From positions 1 to 25,929 of the forward strand of contig CAMLGF010000052.1 in the NCBI GenBank assembly GCA_946479515.1: 25,929 bases of DNA, in the 5' to 3' direction. The first letter of the stretch is position 1. Each line of letters begins with the position of its first letter. Positions 8,308 through 14,979 of this stretch are shown piece after piece. This stretch comes from an uncultured Pseudomonadota bacterium (GTDB lineage Bacteria > Pseudomonadota > Gammaproteobacteria > Steroidobacterales > Steroidobacteraceae). The translations under genes and the position numbers were made by a program. The notes below the pieces were generated by a model that had not been told where the DNA came from, ran no database searches, and saw nothing but the letters and a program-made list of their open reading frames with translations.

Positions 8308-8909
8308 GACTTCGACCCACCACGCTTGGATTTGGACTTCGACTTGCCGCCGGCCGCGGCATCTTCGTCAGCCGTGCCGGCCTGGCGGGCGAACAGCACG
8401 AAGGTCGCGCCGGCAGAGCTGTTCTTCTTGGTCTCGACCACTTCGAGATCGGGATCCTTGAGATAGCTGGAGCTGTCGATGTTGCGCATGAACGCCGATA
8501 CGCGCGTCGACGACTGCGCGACGCCTTCGAACTTGATGCGGCCATTCGACTGCGTGATGCCGGTCAGGTAGACGCCATCGGGCAGCTGTTTGGCGATTTC
8601 ATCGAAGATGTGCACGATCTCGGGACGCGATCGCTGCAGCTTTTCGATGACTTCCATGCGCGCGATGAAGCGCGCCTTGTCGGCCTCGAGGCCGTTGATC
8701 TTCTCGATCTGCTTGTCGAGCTCGGCGATTTCCTCGTTGAGCCTGTCATTGCGCGCCTGCTGCGCACTGACCATCGAGTCCATCATCAGGTAGCCGACGA
8801 ATGCGGTCAGGAACGCCGCCACCGCCGCGCCACCGAGCGCAACGAGGAATTTGAGCTTGCGCTCCTTGCGTTCTTCATCGCGCCAGGGAAGTAGGTTTAT
8901 GCGAGGCAT
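8304..8909 (-). CDS. pilN: Type IV pilus alignment protein PilN
   Basis: PilN is the inner-membrane partner of PilO; its cytoplasmic INLLPWR peptide docks into PilM. That motif is intact at the extreme N-terminus (MPRINLLPWRDEERKERK), which fixes the start at ATG 8909, overlapping the pilM stop by one base (TAATG). A membrane segment lies at residues about 20-43, followed by a coiled coil (about 50-90) and a periplasmic ferredoxin-like domain. The C-terminus carries a basic, serine/lysine-rich tail (GGKSKSKSKRGGSKS), similar in character to the PilO tail. Length is 201 residues, near the family norm. Confidence 0.96.
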   Translation of the reverse strand: MPRINLLPWRDEERKERKLKFLVALGGAAVAAFLTAFVGYLMMDSMVSAQQARNDRLNEEIAELDKQIEKINGLEADKARFIARMEVIEKLQRSRPEIVHIFDEIAKQLPDGVYLTGITQSNGRIKFEGVAQSSTRVSAFMRNIDSSSYLKDPDLEVVETKKNSSAGATFVLFARQAGTADEDAAAGGKSKSKSKRGGSKS

Positions 8910-9976
8910 TAGTTGTCGAAGCTCCGCAGTGCGAGACCACACGCCGTGAGCAGTGCCGTGGCGTCACGCGCCACCGCCTGCGCCTTGGCGCGAGACGAGA
9001 GTTTCATCTGACCCAGTGGATCGCCCTTCTCGGCCGAGATACCGACGCGGCTCGAGATGACGTCCGCGACGCCGGAAATGTTGGCGCAGCCGCCGCACAC
9101 CAGGATTTTCTCGGGCTGATCGCGTCCCGAGCCCGAGGCCAGGTAGAACTGCAGCGAACGACTGACCTGCTGGGTCATGTCGTCGATGAAGGGGTCGAGC
9201 ACTTCGGCCTGGAAATTGCCAGGCAGCCCGCCTTCCTTCTTGGCGCGCCCGGCTTCCTCCATCGAGAGGCCGTAGGTGCGCATGATCTCTTCGGTGAGCT
9301 GCTGGCCACCGAAGGCGAAGTCACGGGTATAGATGACCTTGAGGTTGCGCAGCACGCTGAAGGTGGTGCTGCTCGCGCCGAAGTCGACCACGGCGATGGT
9401 GCGATCGATGCCGCCATCCGGCATCTGGTGCGTCATGAGCTTGCAGGCGTTCTCGAGCGCAAAGGCTTCGACGTCGACGATCTTGGCGGTGAGACCCGCG
9501 GCATTCACCGCGGCCTGGCGCTGCTCCACGTTCTCGGTGCGAGTCGCCACGAGCAGGACGTCGTTGGTCTCGGGATCCTTCTCCGACGGACCCAGCACCT
9601 CGAAGTCGTAGGAGACTTCGTCCATCGGAAAGGGAATGTACTGGTCAGCCTGCATCTCGACCTGGGCCTCGAGATCCCGTTCGCGCAGATGGCGCGGCAT
9701 CTGGATGACCTTGGTGATGGCGGCGTCGCCGGAAATGGCGATGGCCACTTCCTTGGCGCCGGCGCCGGACCGCTTGACGGCACGGCGAATGGCCTCGCCG
9801 ACCGCTTCCGCGTCGACGATGGCCTTCTCGTTCATGGCGTTCTGAGGGGTGGGTTCCGCCGCGTACGATTCCACGCGATAGGTGCCACCGCTGTTCACGA
9901 GCTCGATCAACTTGACCGACGAAGTCGTTATGTCAAGCCCGAGCAACGGACGATACTTGCGCGTTAAGAACAGCAC
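8909..9976 (-). CDS. pilM: Type IV pilus assembly ATPase-like protein PilM
   Basis: PilM is a cytoplasmic actin/FtsA-like protein that binds PilN and starts the alignment complex. The product is 355 residues long, the usual length. It shows the phosphate-binding GLDITTSSVKLIEL near residue 13, the adenosine-pocket segments VVDFGASSTTFSV and LVCGGCANISGV, and QMPRHLRERDLEAQVEMQAD. The start codon is GTG at 9976, preceded by AAAGGA at 8 bases. A small CCTT-CTGA-AAGG hairpin overlaps that ribosome binding site. It heads the operon and is divergent from mrcA; the leader contains a predicted c-di-GMP riboswitch. Confidence 0.97.
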   Translation of the reverse strand: MLFLTRKYRPLLGLDITTSSVKLIELVNSGGTYRVESYAAEPTPQNAMNEKAIVDAEAVGEAIRRAVKRSGAGAKEVAIAISGDAAITKVIQMPRHLRERDLEAQVEMQADQYIPFPMDEVSYDFEVLGPSEKDPETNDVLLVATRTENVEQRQAAVNAAGLTAKIVDVEAFALENACKLMTHQMPDGGIDRTIAVVDFGASSTTFSVLRNLKVIYTRDFAFGGQQLTEEIMRTYGLSMEEAGRAKKEGGLPGNFQAEVLDPFIDDMTQQVSRSLQFYLASGSGRDQPEKILVCGGCANISGVADVISSRVGISAEKGDPLGQMKLSSRAKAQAVARDATALLTACGLALRSFDN

Positions 9977-10036
9977 TTTTGCAGTCCTTTCAGAAGGTTA
10001 GAGCGAAAATCGCGCGACCAGATTAAAACTCGAGAG

Positions 10037-10065
10037 ACTATATATCAGCGTGAAGTTAAATTGAA
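10037..10065 (-). promoter_or_regulatory. Possible pilM-proximal promoter downstream of the riboswitch
   Basis: On the minus strand TTCAAT (10065-10060) and TATAGT (10042-10037) are separated by 17 bases. The -10 matches the sigma-70 consensus at 5 of 6 positions, the -35 at 3 of 6. Transcription from here would start about 55 bases before the pilM GTG and bypass the riboswitch. Weak evidence. Confidence 0.3.
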
Positions 10066-10202
10066 CGAGACGCTGCTCACGAATCTCACGGATTCCTCGG
10101 GATATCCCGGCGGCGTCCGCTTGACCCCAGGGGGTACGGGCTACCAGTCGTTTGGGGGGGCATTGGAACCAGAGGGCAGTTACCCGTATCAACCCAGACT
10201 GA

Positions 10203-10298
10203 CCGTCCGGGCCGGCAACCCCGCTGTCGTAGGCCAATGCAGGCCCTTAGACCGGAAGCTTTGCGTCCCCACCTTTCGGTGAGTATGCATATCGACGG
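10203..10298 (-). ncRNA. Predicted GEMM-I (cyclic di-GMP class I) riboswitch in the pilM leader
   Basis: The minus strand carries the hallmark segments of the GEMM-I aptamer in the right order. These are GCATAC at the P1/P2 junction (10288-10283), a CACC-GAAA-GGTG hairpin (10281-10270), GGGACGCAAAGC (10269-10258), the tetraloop-receptor-like CCGGTCTAA (10255-10247), a variable P3 arm, and the 3' strand GGGGTTGCCGG (10222-10212). By comparison with the Vibrio cholerae Vc2 aptamer as I remember it, the ligand-contacting positions usually numbered G20, A47 and C92 fall on G10288, A10261 and C10215, all conserved. G at position 20 favours c-di-GMP over cGAMP. Outer CCGTC (10298-10294) and GACGG (10207-10203) could close the structure. 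It lies about 226 bases upstream of the pilM start, on the same strand. No structure prediction or covariance search was run. Confidence 0.85.
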
Positions 10299-10313
10299 CG
10301 GTTACTATGCATA
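10284..10313. repeat. Two TATGCATA palindromes 22 bp apart
   Basis: TATGCATA occurs at 10284-10291 and again at 10306-10313, a spacing of about two helical turns. The first lies in the riboswitch P1 region and the second overlaps the candidate -10 of the riboswitch promoter. It could be a dimeric operator or coincidence. Confidence 0.35.
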
Positions 10314-10332
10314 GGGCATAACACACGCGCAA
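10304..10332 (-). promoter_or_regulatory. Candidate promoter for the riboswitch-pilMNOPQ transcript
   Basis: On the minus strand TTGCGC (10332-10327) and CATAGT (10309-10304) are 17 bases apart, giving a predicted start near 10297. That coincides with the 5' end of the riboswitch aptamer, which is the main reason to believe it. The hexamer matches to sigma-70 consensus are only moderate (3 of 6 and 4 of 6). Confidence 0.4.
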
Positions 10333-10351
10333 CCGACGAGACCCGGATTCT

Positions 10352-12850
10352 GTGAAGCCAAACTACTTTCGATGGATCGCCCAGGTCCTCTTGGGTGTGA
10401 CGGGAGTCACACTTGCCATTGCCTACGCGTTCATATGCGCGTTCGTCTACCTCGAGCCAACCCTGCCCACCGTCGATGCGATGAAGAACAACGAGTTCGC
10501 GGTGCCCTTGCGGGTCTACACCTCGAGCGGCGAACTCATTTCGCAGATCGGCGAGCAGCGGCGCATTCCGGTGAGGTACGAGCAGATTCCGGACGTGGTG
10601 AAGAACGCCTTCATCTCGGCCGAGGACGACCAGTTCTTCGAACACCACGGCTTCGACTGGAAGGGCATCGTGCGCGCTCTGTTCGTCAATGTGACGTCGG
10701 GCGAGCGCCAGGGCGCGAGCACGATCACCATGCAGGCGGCGCGCAGCGCGTTCTTCACCCAGGAGCAGACGATCCGCCGCAAGCTGCAGGAGATCTTCGT
10801 CACCCAGCGGCTGGAGAGCGAGTTCACCAAGAACGAGATTCTGGCGCTGTACCTCAACGTCATCTTCTTCGGTCATCGTTCCTATGGAATCGCCGCGGCA
10901 GCGGAGACCTATTTCGGCAAGCAGCTCGACGAGCTGACGCTCGGCGAGGCGGCGATTCTCGCGCGCGTGCCGCAATGGCCGTCGAAATACAATCCGATCA
11001 GCGACCCCGAGGGCTCGGCCGGTCGGCGTGCGTACGTGCTGCGGCGCATGCGCGAGCTCGGCAAGATCGACGTGGCCGCCGAACAAGCCGCGTCGCGCGA
11101 ACTAGTCAGGGCGAGCCTCTCGCATCGCGCGCTCGCCGACGTGGACGCGGCGTACATCGCGGAGATGGTTCGCCAGGACGTGGAAGCACGCTTCGGCGCG
11201 AAGGCCATCGAAGCCGGCTACAAGGTGTACACCACCATCGACGGTCGACTGCAGAAGGCCGCGAACGAGGCCTTGCGCACCGGACTGGTCGACTATTCGC
11301 AGCGGCATGGCTGGCGCGGCGCGACCAACCACGTGGAGCTGACCGGCAACGAAGGCGATGACGGACTCGAGAAGCTGCTCGATGAATACGGCACGGTGGG
11401 CAACCTCAAACCGGCCATCGTGGTGTCGGTGGAGGAGAAGCAGGCTCGCGTCCATATCAAGGGCGAGGGCGCGACCAGCATCGAGTGGCCGGGCATGGCC
11501 TGGGCTCGGCGCCGCGGCAACGATCAGACGCTCGGCCCCGCGCCGAAGTCCGCGGGTGAGATCATGGCGCGCGGCGACGTCGTGTACGTGCTGCACGGGA
11601 AGCCGGATGCACCGGCCGAACTCGCGCAGATTCCCGAGGCGCAGAGCGCGCTCGTCGCCCTCGATCCGAACAATGGCGCCATCCTTTCGCTGGTCGGCGG
11701 TTTCGACTACTTCGAGGGCCAGGGCAAGTTCAATCGAGTGATCCAGGCGCGACGCCAGCCGGGTTCGGGTTTCAAACCTTTCATGTATGCGGCGGCGATG
11801 GCGGGAAGTTTCACGCCCGCCTCGATGATCCTCGATGCGCCGATCATCATGGATGACCCGAATCTCGAAGAAGTCTGGCGGCCGGGAAACTCCGGCGGCG
11901 GCTTTCGCGGCCCGATGCGTCTGCGCGAGGCTCTGGTGCAGTCACGCAACCTGGTCTCGATTCGCCTGCTCAGGGAACTGGGCATCAAGACAGTGATCGA
12001 CTACGCGCAGAACTTCGGCTTCTCGAAGGAACAGCTGATGCAGGCGAACAATCTCACGCTGGCGCTGGGCAGTCTGCAGGCCACGCCGCTGCAAGTGGCG
12101 CGGGGATTTGCGGTGTTCGCCAACGGCGGCTATCGCGTCGAGCCGTTCTTCATCGATCGCATCGAAGGACCGGGCGGGCAGATCGTGTACACCGCCGAAC
12201 CCATGACCGTCTGTGCGGAATGCCCGCAACCGATCCGCAAGTTCTCGGACGAAGAGCGCGCGAAGAATCCGGAGGTCAGCGCCACCGTCACGCCGCCGAC
12301 GCCACTCAGCGTGGGCGCGCGCCGCATTCAGCCGGTGGAACGCGTCATCTCGCCGCAGGTGTGCTTCATCATGAACGACATGATGAAGGACGTGATCACG
12401 CGCGGCACCGGCCGGCGGGCGCTCGCGCTCGGCCGCACCGATCTTCGTGGCAAGACCGGCACGACGAATTCGTCGGTCGATACCTGGTTCAACGGCTTCA
12501 ACGACAGCCTGGTTGCGACCGTCTGGGTCGGTCGTGACGACAACCAGCCGCTCGGTGAGATCGAAGAAGGCGCACTCACCGCGGTGCCGATCTGGGTGAA
12601 CTACATGCGGGAAGCCCTGCGCGGAGTTCCTCAGACGCGTCAACCGGTGCCCGAGGGCATCGTCGAGATCAAGATCAACGGCCGCACGGGCGGCACGCGC
12701 GATGCGGATCTCGACCCGGTGTTCGAGTATTTTCGTACCGACAACCTGCCCACGGAGGAAGGTTACGTCGGAACCCCCGGGGTAGGACCACAGGACATCG
12801 ATCCATATTCGCCCAATACTCCGCAGGAAAGTTCAGAGCCGATCTTCTGA
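10352..12850 (+). CDS. mrcA: Penicillin-binding protein 1A, bifunctional transglycosylase/transpeptidase
   Basis: This class A PBP (832 residues) polymerises lipid II into glycan strands and cross-links peptide stems in the periplasm. One membrane segment lies at residues about 10-34. The GT51 domain has catalytic Glu91 in SAEDDQFFEHHG, then GASTITMQ, RKLQEI and FFGHRSYGIAAAAETYF. The transpeptidase domain has Ser472 in SGFK, the SRN triad at 531-533 and KTG at 701-703. An OB-like insert lies between the two domains, as is typical of PBP1A. The start is GTG with a weak GGA 4 bases upstream. The name ponA is used for the same gene in Pseudomonas. Divergence from pilMNOPQ is conserved in gammaproteobacteria. 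I could not assign its promoter, which must overlap the riboswitch region on the other strand. Confidence 0.96.
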   Translation: MKPNYFRWIAQVLLGVTGVTLAIAYAFICAFVYLEPTLPTVDAMKNNEFAVPLRVYTSSGELISQIGEQRRIPVRYEQIPDVVKNAFISAEDDQFFEHHGFDWKGIVRALFVNVTSGERQGASTITMQAARSAFFTQEQTIRRKLQEIFVTQRLESEFTKNEILALYLNVIFFGHRSYGIAAAAETYFGKQLDELTLGEAAILARVPQWPSKYNPISDPEGSAGRRAYVLRRMRELGKIDVAAEQAASRELVRASLSHRALADVDAAYIAEMVRQDVEARFGAKAIEAGYKVYTTIDGRLQKAANEALRTGLVDYSQRHGWRGATNHVELTGNEGDDGLEKLLDEYGTVGNLKPAIVVSVEEKQARVHIKGEGATSIEWPGMAWARRRGNDQTLGPAPKSAGEIMARGDVVYVLHGKPDAPAELAQIPEAQSALVALDPNNGAILSLVGGFDYFEGQGKFNRVIQARRQPGSGFKPFMYAAAMAGSFTPASMILDAPIIMDDPNLEEVWRPGNSGGGFRGPMRLREALVQSRNLVSIRLLRELGIKTVIDYAQNFGFSKEQLMQANNLTLALGSLQATPLQVARGFAVFANGGYRVEPFFIDRIEGPGGQIVYTAEPMTVCAECPQPIRKFSDEERAKNPEVSATVTPPTPLSVGARRIQPVERVISPQVCFIMNDMMKDVITRGTGRRALALGRTDLRGKTGTTNSSVDTWFNGFNDSLVATVWVGRDDNQPLGEIEEGALTAVPIWVNYMREALRGVPQTRQPVPEGIVEIKINGRTGGTRDADLDPVFEYFRTDNLPTEEGYVGTPGVGPQDIDPYSPNTPQESSEPIF

Positions 12851-12865
12851 ACGCCGCCCAGAGTC

Positions 12866-13492
12866 ATGAAAAAGTTGCCGCCCCGTGCCGAAAATCTGCG
12901 CCGCGCGCTCGCCCAGGAAGCCGCTCGCATCATGGCCGAGCACGGCATCCGCGATTTCCTCACCGCCAAGCGCAAGGCAGCGGAACGCTTCGGCGTGACC
13001 GATGGCAACGTGCTGCCGCGGAACACCGAGATCGAGGATGCGCTCGCGGAGTATCAGCGGCTGTTCGGCGGAACGCGCCACGACGAGACGCTGGCCGCAC
13101 AACGCAATGCCGCGCTCTCGGCGATGCAGCTGCTGTCGGACTTCGAGCCGCGGCTCGTGGGGCCGGTCTTGTCCGGCACCGCCACCGAGCACAACGACAT
13201 CCAGCTGCACTTGTTCGCGGAGAGCCCCGAATCCATCGCCTTTCGCCTCATGGACCTGGGCATCGATCACGAGGTGGTCGAGCGACGCGTACGCTATGGC
13301 AGCGACCGGGTCGTGGCATATCCCGGCGTGCATTTCGAATATGACGACCAGGTGATCGACGCCACGGTATTCCCGGTGGACGGCATTCGCCAGGCTCCGG
13401 TGAGCCCGGTGGATGGCAAGCCCATGCGCCGCATCGATGCGGAAGAGCTGGAAGTGCTGCTGGACGCGGAAGAGCCCACCCGCGCGCAGTGA
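12866..13492 (+). CDS. Uncharacterised protein, possible degenerate nucleotidyltransferase fold
   Basis: This 208-residue soluble protein follows mrcA by 15 bases and probably shares its transcript. I do not recognise a named family with certainty. The N-terminal 65 residues are helical and basic (RAENLRRALAQEAARIMAEHG, then DFLTAKRKAAERFGV). Residues 101-117 read VLSGTATEHNDIQLHLF, which has the shape of the nucleotidyltransferase signature GS...DxD with the second acid replaced (D111-I-Q113). A later strand, DDQVIDATVFPVDG (161-174), could supply the third acid at D165. No signal peptide or membrane segment is visible. The fold assignment is inference; that it is a real gene is well supported by its length, position, start and codon use like its neighbours. 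Confidence 0.85.
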   Translation: MKKLPPRAENLRRALAQEAARIMAEHGIRDFLTAKRKAAERFGVTDGNVLPRNTEIEDALAEYQRLFGGTRHDETLAAQRNAALSAMQLLSDFEPRLVGPVLSGTATEHNDIQLHLFAESPESIAFRLMDLGIDHEVVERRVRYGSDRVVAYPGVHFEYDDQVIDATVFPVDGIRQAPVSPVDGKPMRRIDAEELEVLLDAEEPTRAQ

Positions 13493-13513
13493 CGATCTTC
13501 AGTGCGGCCCGTC

Positions 13514-13529
13514 CCATCGGCGCCGATGG
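13514..13529. repeat. 16-bp perfect palindrome between convergent genes
   Basis: CCATCGGCGCCGATGG lies in the 55-base gap between the ends of the plus-strand hypothetical gene and minus-strand gltA. It could form a hairpin serving either gene as a transcription stop or mRNA end, but there is no T-tract on either side. Confidence 0.35.
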
Positions 13530-13547
13530 CGGTCGCCATTCGCGGCC

Positions 13548-14876
13548 TCAGCTGCGCGCTGCGATTGGCCGTGCTTCGATTGACCGTGCTTCGATTGGCT
13601 GATAGTCGCGCTGCGTCGGCCCCGTGTACAACTGCCGCGGCCTGCCAATGCGCATGGCCGGATCGGAAATCATTTCCTGCCAATGCGCCACCCAGCCCAC
13701 GGTACGCGCGATCGCGAACATCACCGTGAACATGGAACGCGGGATGCCCAGCGCCGAGTAGATGATGCCCGAGTAGAAGTCCACGTTCGGGTAGAGCTTG
13801 CGCGCGACGAAGTACTCGTCCTTGAGCGCCGCTTCCTCGAGGCGCTGCGCGAGCTCGAGCAGCGGATTGTCCGGCTTGCCGAGCTTCTTCAGCACCTTGT
13901 GGCACATGTCGCGAATGATCTTGGCGCGCGGATCGAAGTTCTTGTACACGCGGTGCCCGAAGCCCATGAGGCGGAAGTGGCTGGACTTGTCCTTCGCCAT
14001 CGCCAGGTATTTCGGAATTTGATCGGCGGTGCCGATCTCCTCGAGCATCTGCAGTACGGCTTCATTGGCGCCGCCGTGCGCCGGACCCCACAGGGCCGAG
14101 ACACCGGCGGAAATGGCCGCGTATGGATTCGCACCAGTGGAGCCGGCCAGCCGCACCGTGGACGTGCTCGCGTTCTGCTCGTGGTCGGCGTGCAGGATGA
14201 ACAGCAGGTCGAGTGCCTCGGCGGCGACCGGGTCGACGTGGTATTCCTCGCAGGGCACCGCGAAGAACATGTGCAGCATGTTTGCGCAGTAGCCAAGGTC
14301 GTTGCGCGGATAGACGAAGGGCTGCCCCAGCGAATGCTTGTACGCCGCCGCGGCGATGGTCGGAATCTTGGCGACGATGCGATGCGCGAAGATCTCGCGG
14401 TGCCGCGGATTATGGATGTCCATCGAGTCGTGATAGAACGCCGACATCGACGCCACCACCGCGGACACCATGGCCATGGGATGCGCGTTGTGATGAAAGC
14501 CGCCGTAGAAACGCAACAGCGACTCGTTGATCATCGTGTGGTTGCGGATGCTCTTCTCGAAGGCATCGAGCTCCGCCCGGGCCGGCAGATTGCCGTGCAG
14601 CAGTAGATAGCAGACCTCGATGAACGAGCTCTTGGCGGCCAACTGCTCGATTGGATAGCCGCGATGCATCAGCACGCCGGCGTCACCATCGATGTAAGTG
14701 ATCTTGCTCTCGACCGCGGCGGTTGCACCATAACCGGGATCGAAGGTGAAGGCGCCGAACTCCTTGGCGAGCGGCGCGATATCGACGCAGTCGGGGCCAA
14801 TGGTGCCGGAACGGACGGGAAGCGCGGCTTTCTTGCCGCTGGCGGGATCAACGAGTTCGAGTTTCTTGTCAGACAT
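13548..14876 (-). CDS. gltA: Citrate synthase (type II, hexameric type)
   Basis: Citrate synthase condenses oxaloacetate and acetyl-CoA at the entry of the TCA cycle. The product is about 442 residues. Key segments are [23 protein letters not shown], the catalytic-histidine region [40 protein letters not shown], and [15 protein letters not shown] with the catalytic aspartate. I use ATG 14876 ([10 protein letters not shown]) rather than TTG 14882. No good ribosome binding site precedes it; instead a hairpin ends 6 bases upstream. The C-terminus ends in three tandem pentapeptides ([15 protein letters not shown]) after the usual end of the fold. It is convergent with the upstream plus-strand gene. 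Confidence 0.96.
   Translation of the reverse strand: MSDKKLELVDPASGKKAALPVRSGTIGPDCVDIAPLAKEFGAFTFDPGYGATAAVESKITYIDGDAGVLMHRGYPIEQLAAKSSFIEVCYLLLHGNLPARAELDAFEKSIRNHTMINESLLRFYGGFHHNAHPMAMVSAVVASMSAFYHDSMDIHNPRHREIFAHRIVAKIPTIAAAAYKHSLGQPFVYPRNDLGYCANMLHMFFAVPCEEYHVDPVAAEALDLLFILHADHEQNASTSTVRLAGSTGANPYAAISAGVSALWGPAHGGANEAVLQMLEEIGTADQIPKYLAMAKDKSSHFRLMGFGHRVYKNFDPRAKIIRDMCHKVLKKLGKPDNPLLELAQRLEEAALKDEYFVARKLYPNVDFYSGIIYSALGIPRSMFTVMFAIARTVGWVAHWQEMISDPAMRIGRPRQLYTGPTQRDYQPIEARSIEARPIAARS
13551..13595 (-). repeat. Three 15-bp in-frame tandem repeats at the gltA 3' end
   Basis: On the minus strand the unit ATCGAAGCACGGTCA (13595-13581) is repeated with one change as ATCGAAGCACGGCCA (13580-13566). 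A third, diverged copy, ATCGCAGCGCGCAGC, follows (13565-13551) and runs to the stop codon. The repeats encode [10 protein letters not shown] and IAARS. Confidence 0.9.
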
Positions 14877-14882
14877 GTGCAA

Positions 14883-14911
14883 AAGGCTCAGAGCAAAGCC
14901 CTGGGAGCCTT
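14883..14911 (-). promoter_or_regulatory. Hairpin immediately before the gltA start
   Basis: On the minus strand AAGGCT-CC-CAGGGC-TTT-GCTCTG-AGCCTT folds into about 12 paired bases with a 2-base bulge and a 3-base loop, followed by TTGCAC and then the gltA ATG. It could be a terminator for the upstream protease gene (short T-run after the stem) or a 5'-leader structure controlling gltA translation. Confidence 0.5.
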
Positions 14912-14979
14912 ACACGGTCCGCGAGCGGAATCAAGGTAACGAAGCCGCGCGATCGACAAATGCGCGACGCTGTGAGCGC

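Noticed and set aside
9998..10237. 79-codon minus-strand frame in the pilM leader
   Set aside because: It begins inside the riboswitch aptamer, has no ribosome binding site and shows no protein-like pattern.
10203..10298. cGAMP-specific (GEMM-Ib) variant of the riboswitch
   Set aside because: The position corresponding to residue 20 is G, not the A typical of the cGAMP-responsive variants, so c-di-GMP is the better prediction.
10247..11086. 279-codon minus-strand frame antisense to mrcA and the riboswitch
   Set aside because: The mrcA reading frame carries all PBP1A motifs on the other strand; the antisense product has no recognisable features.
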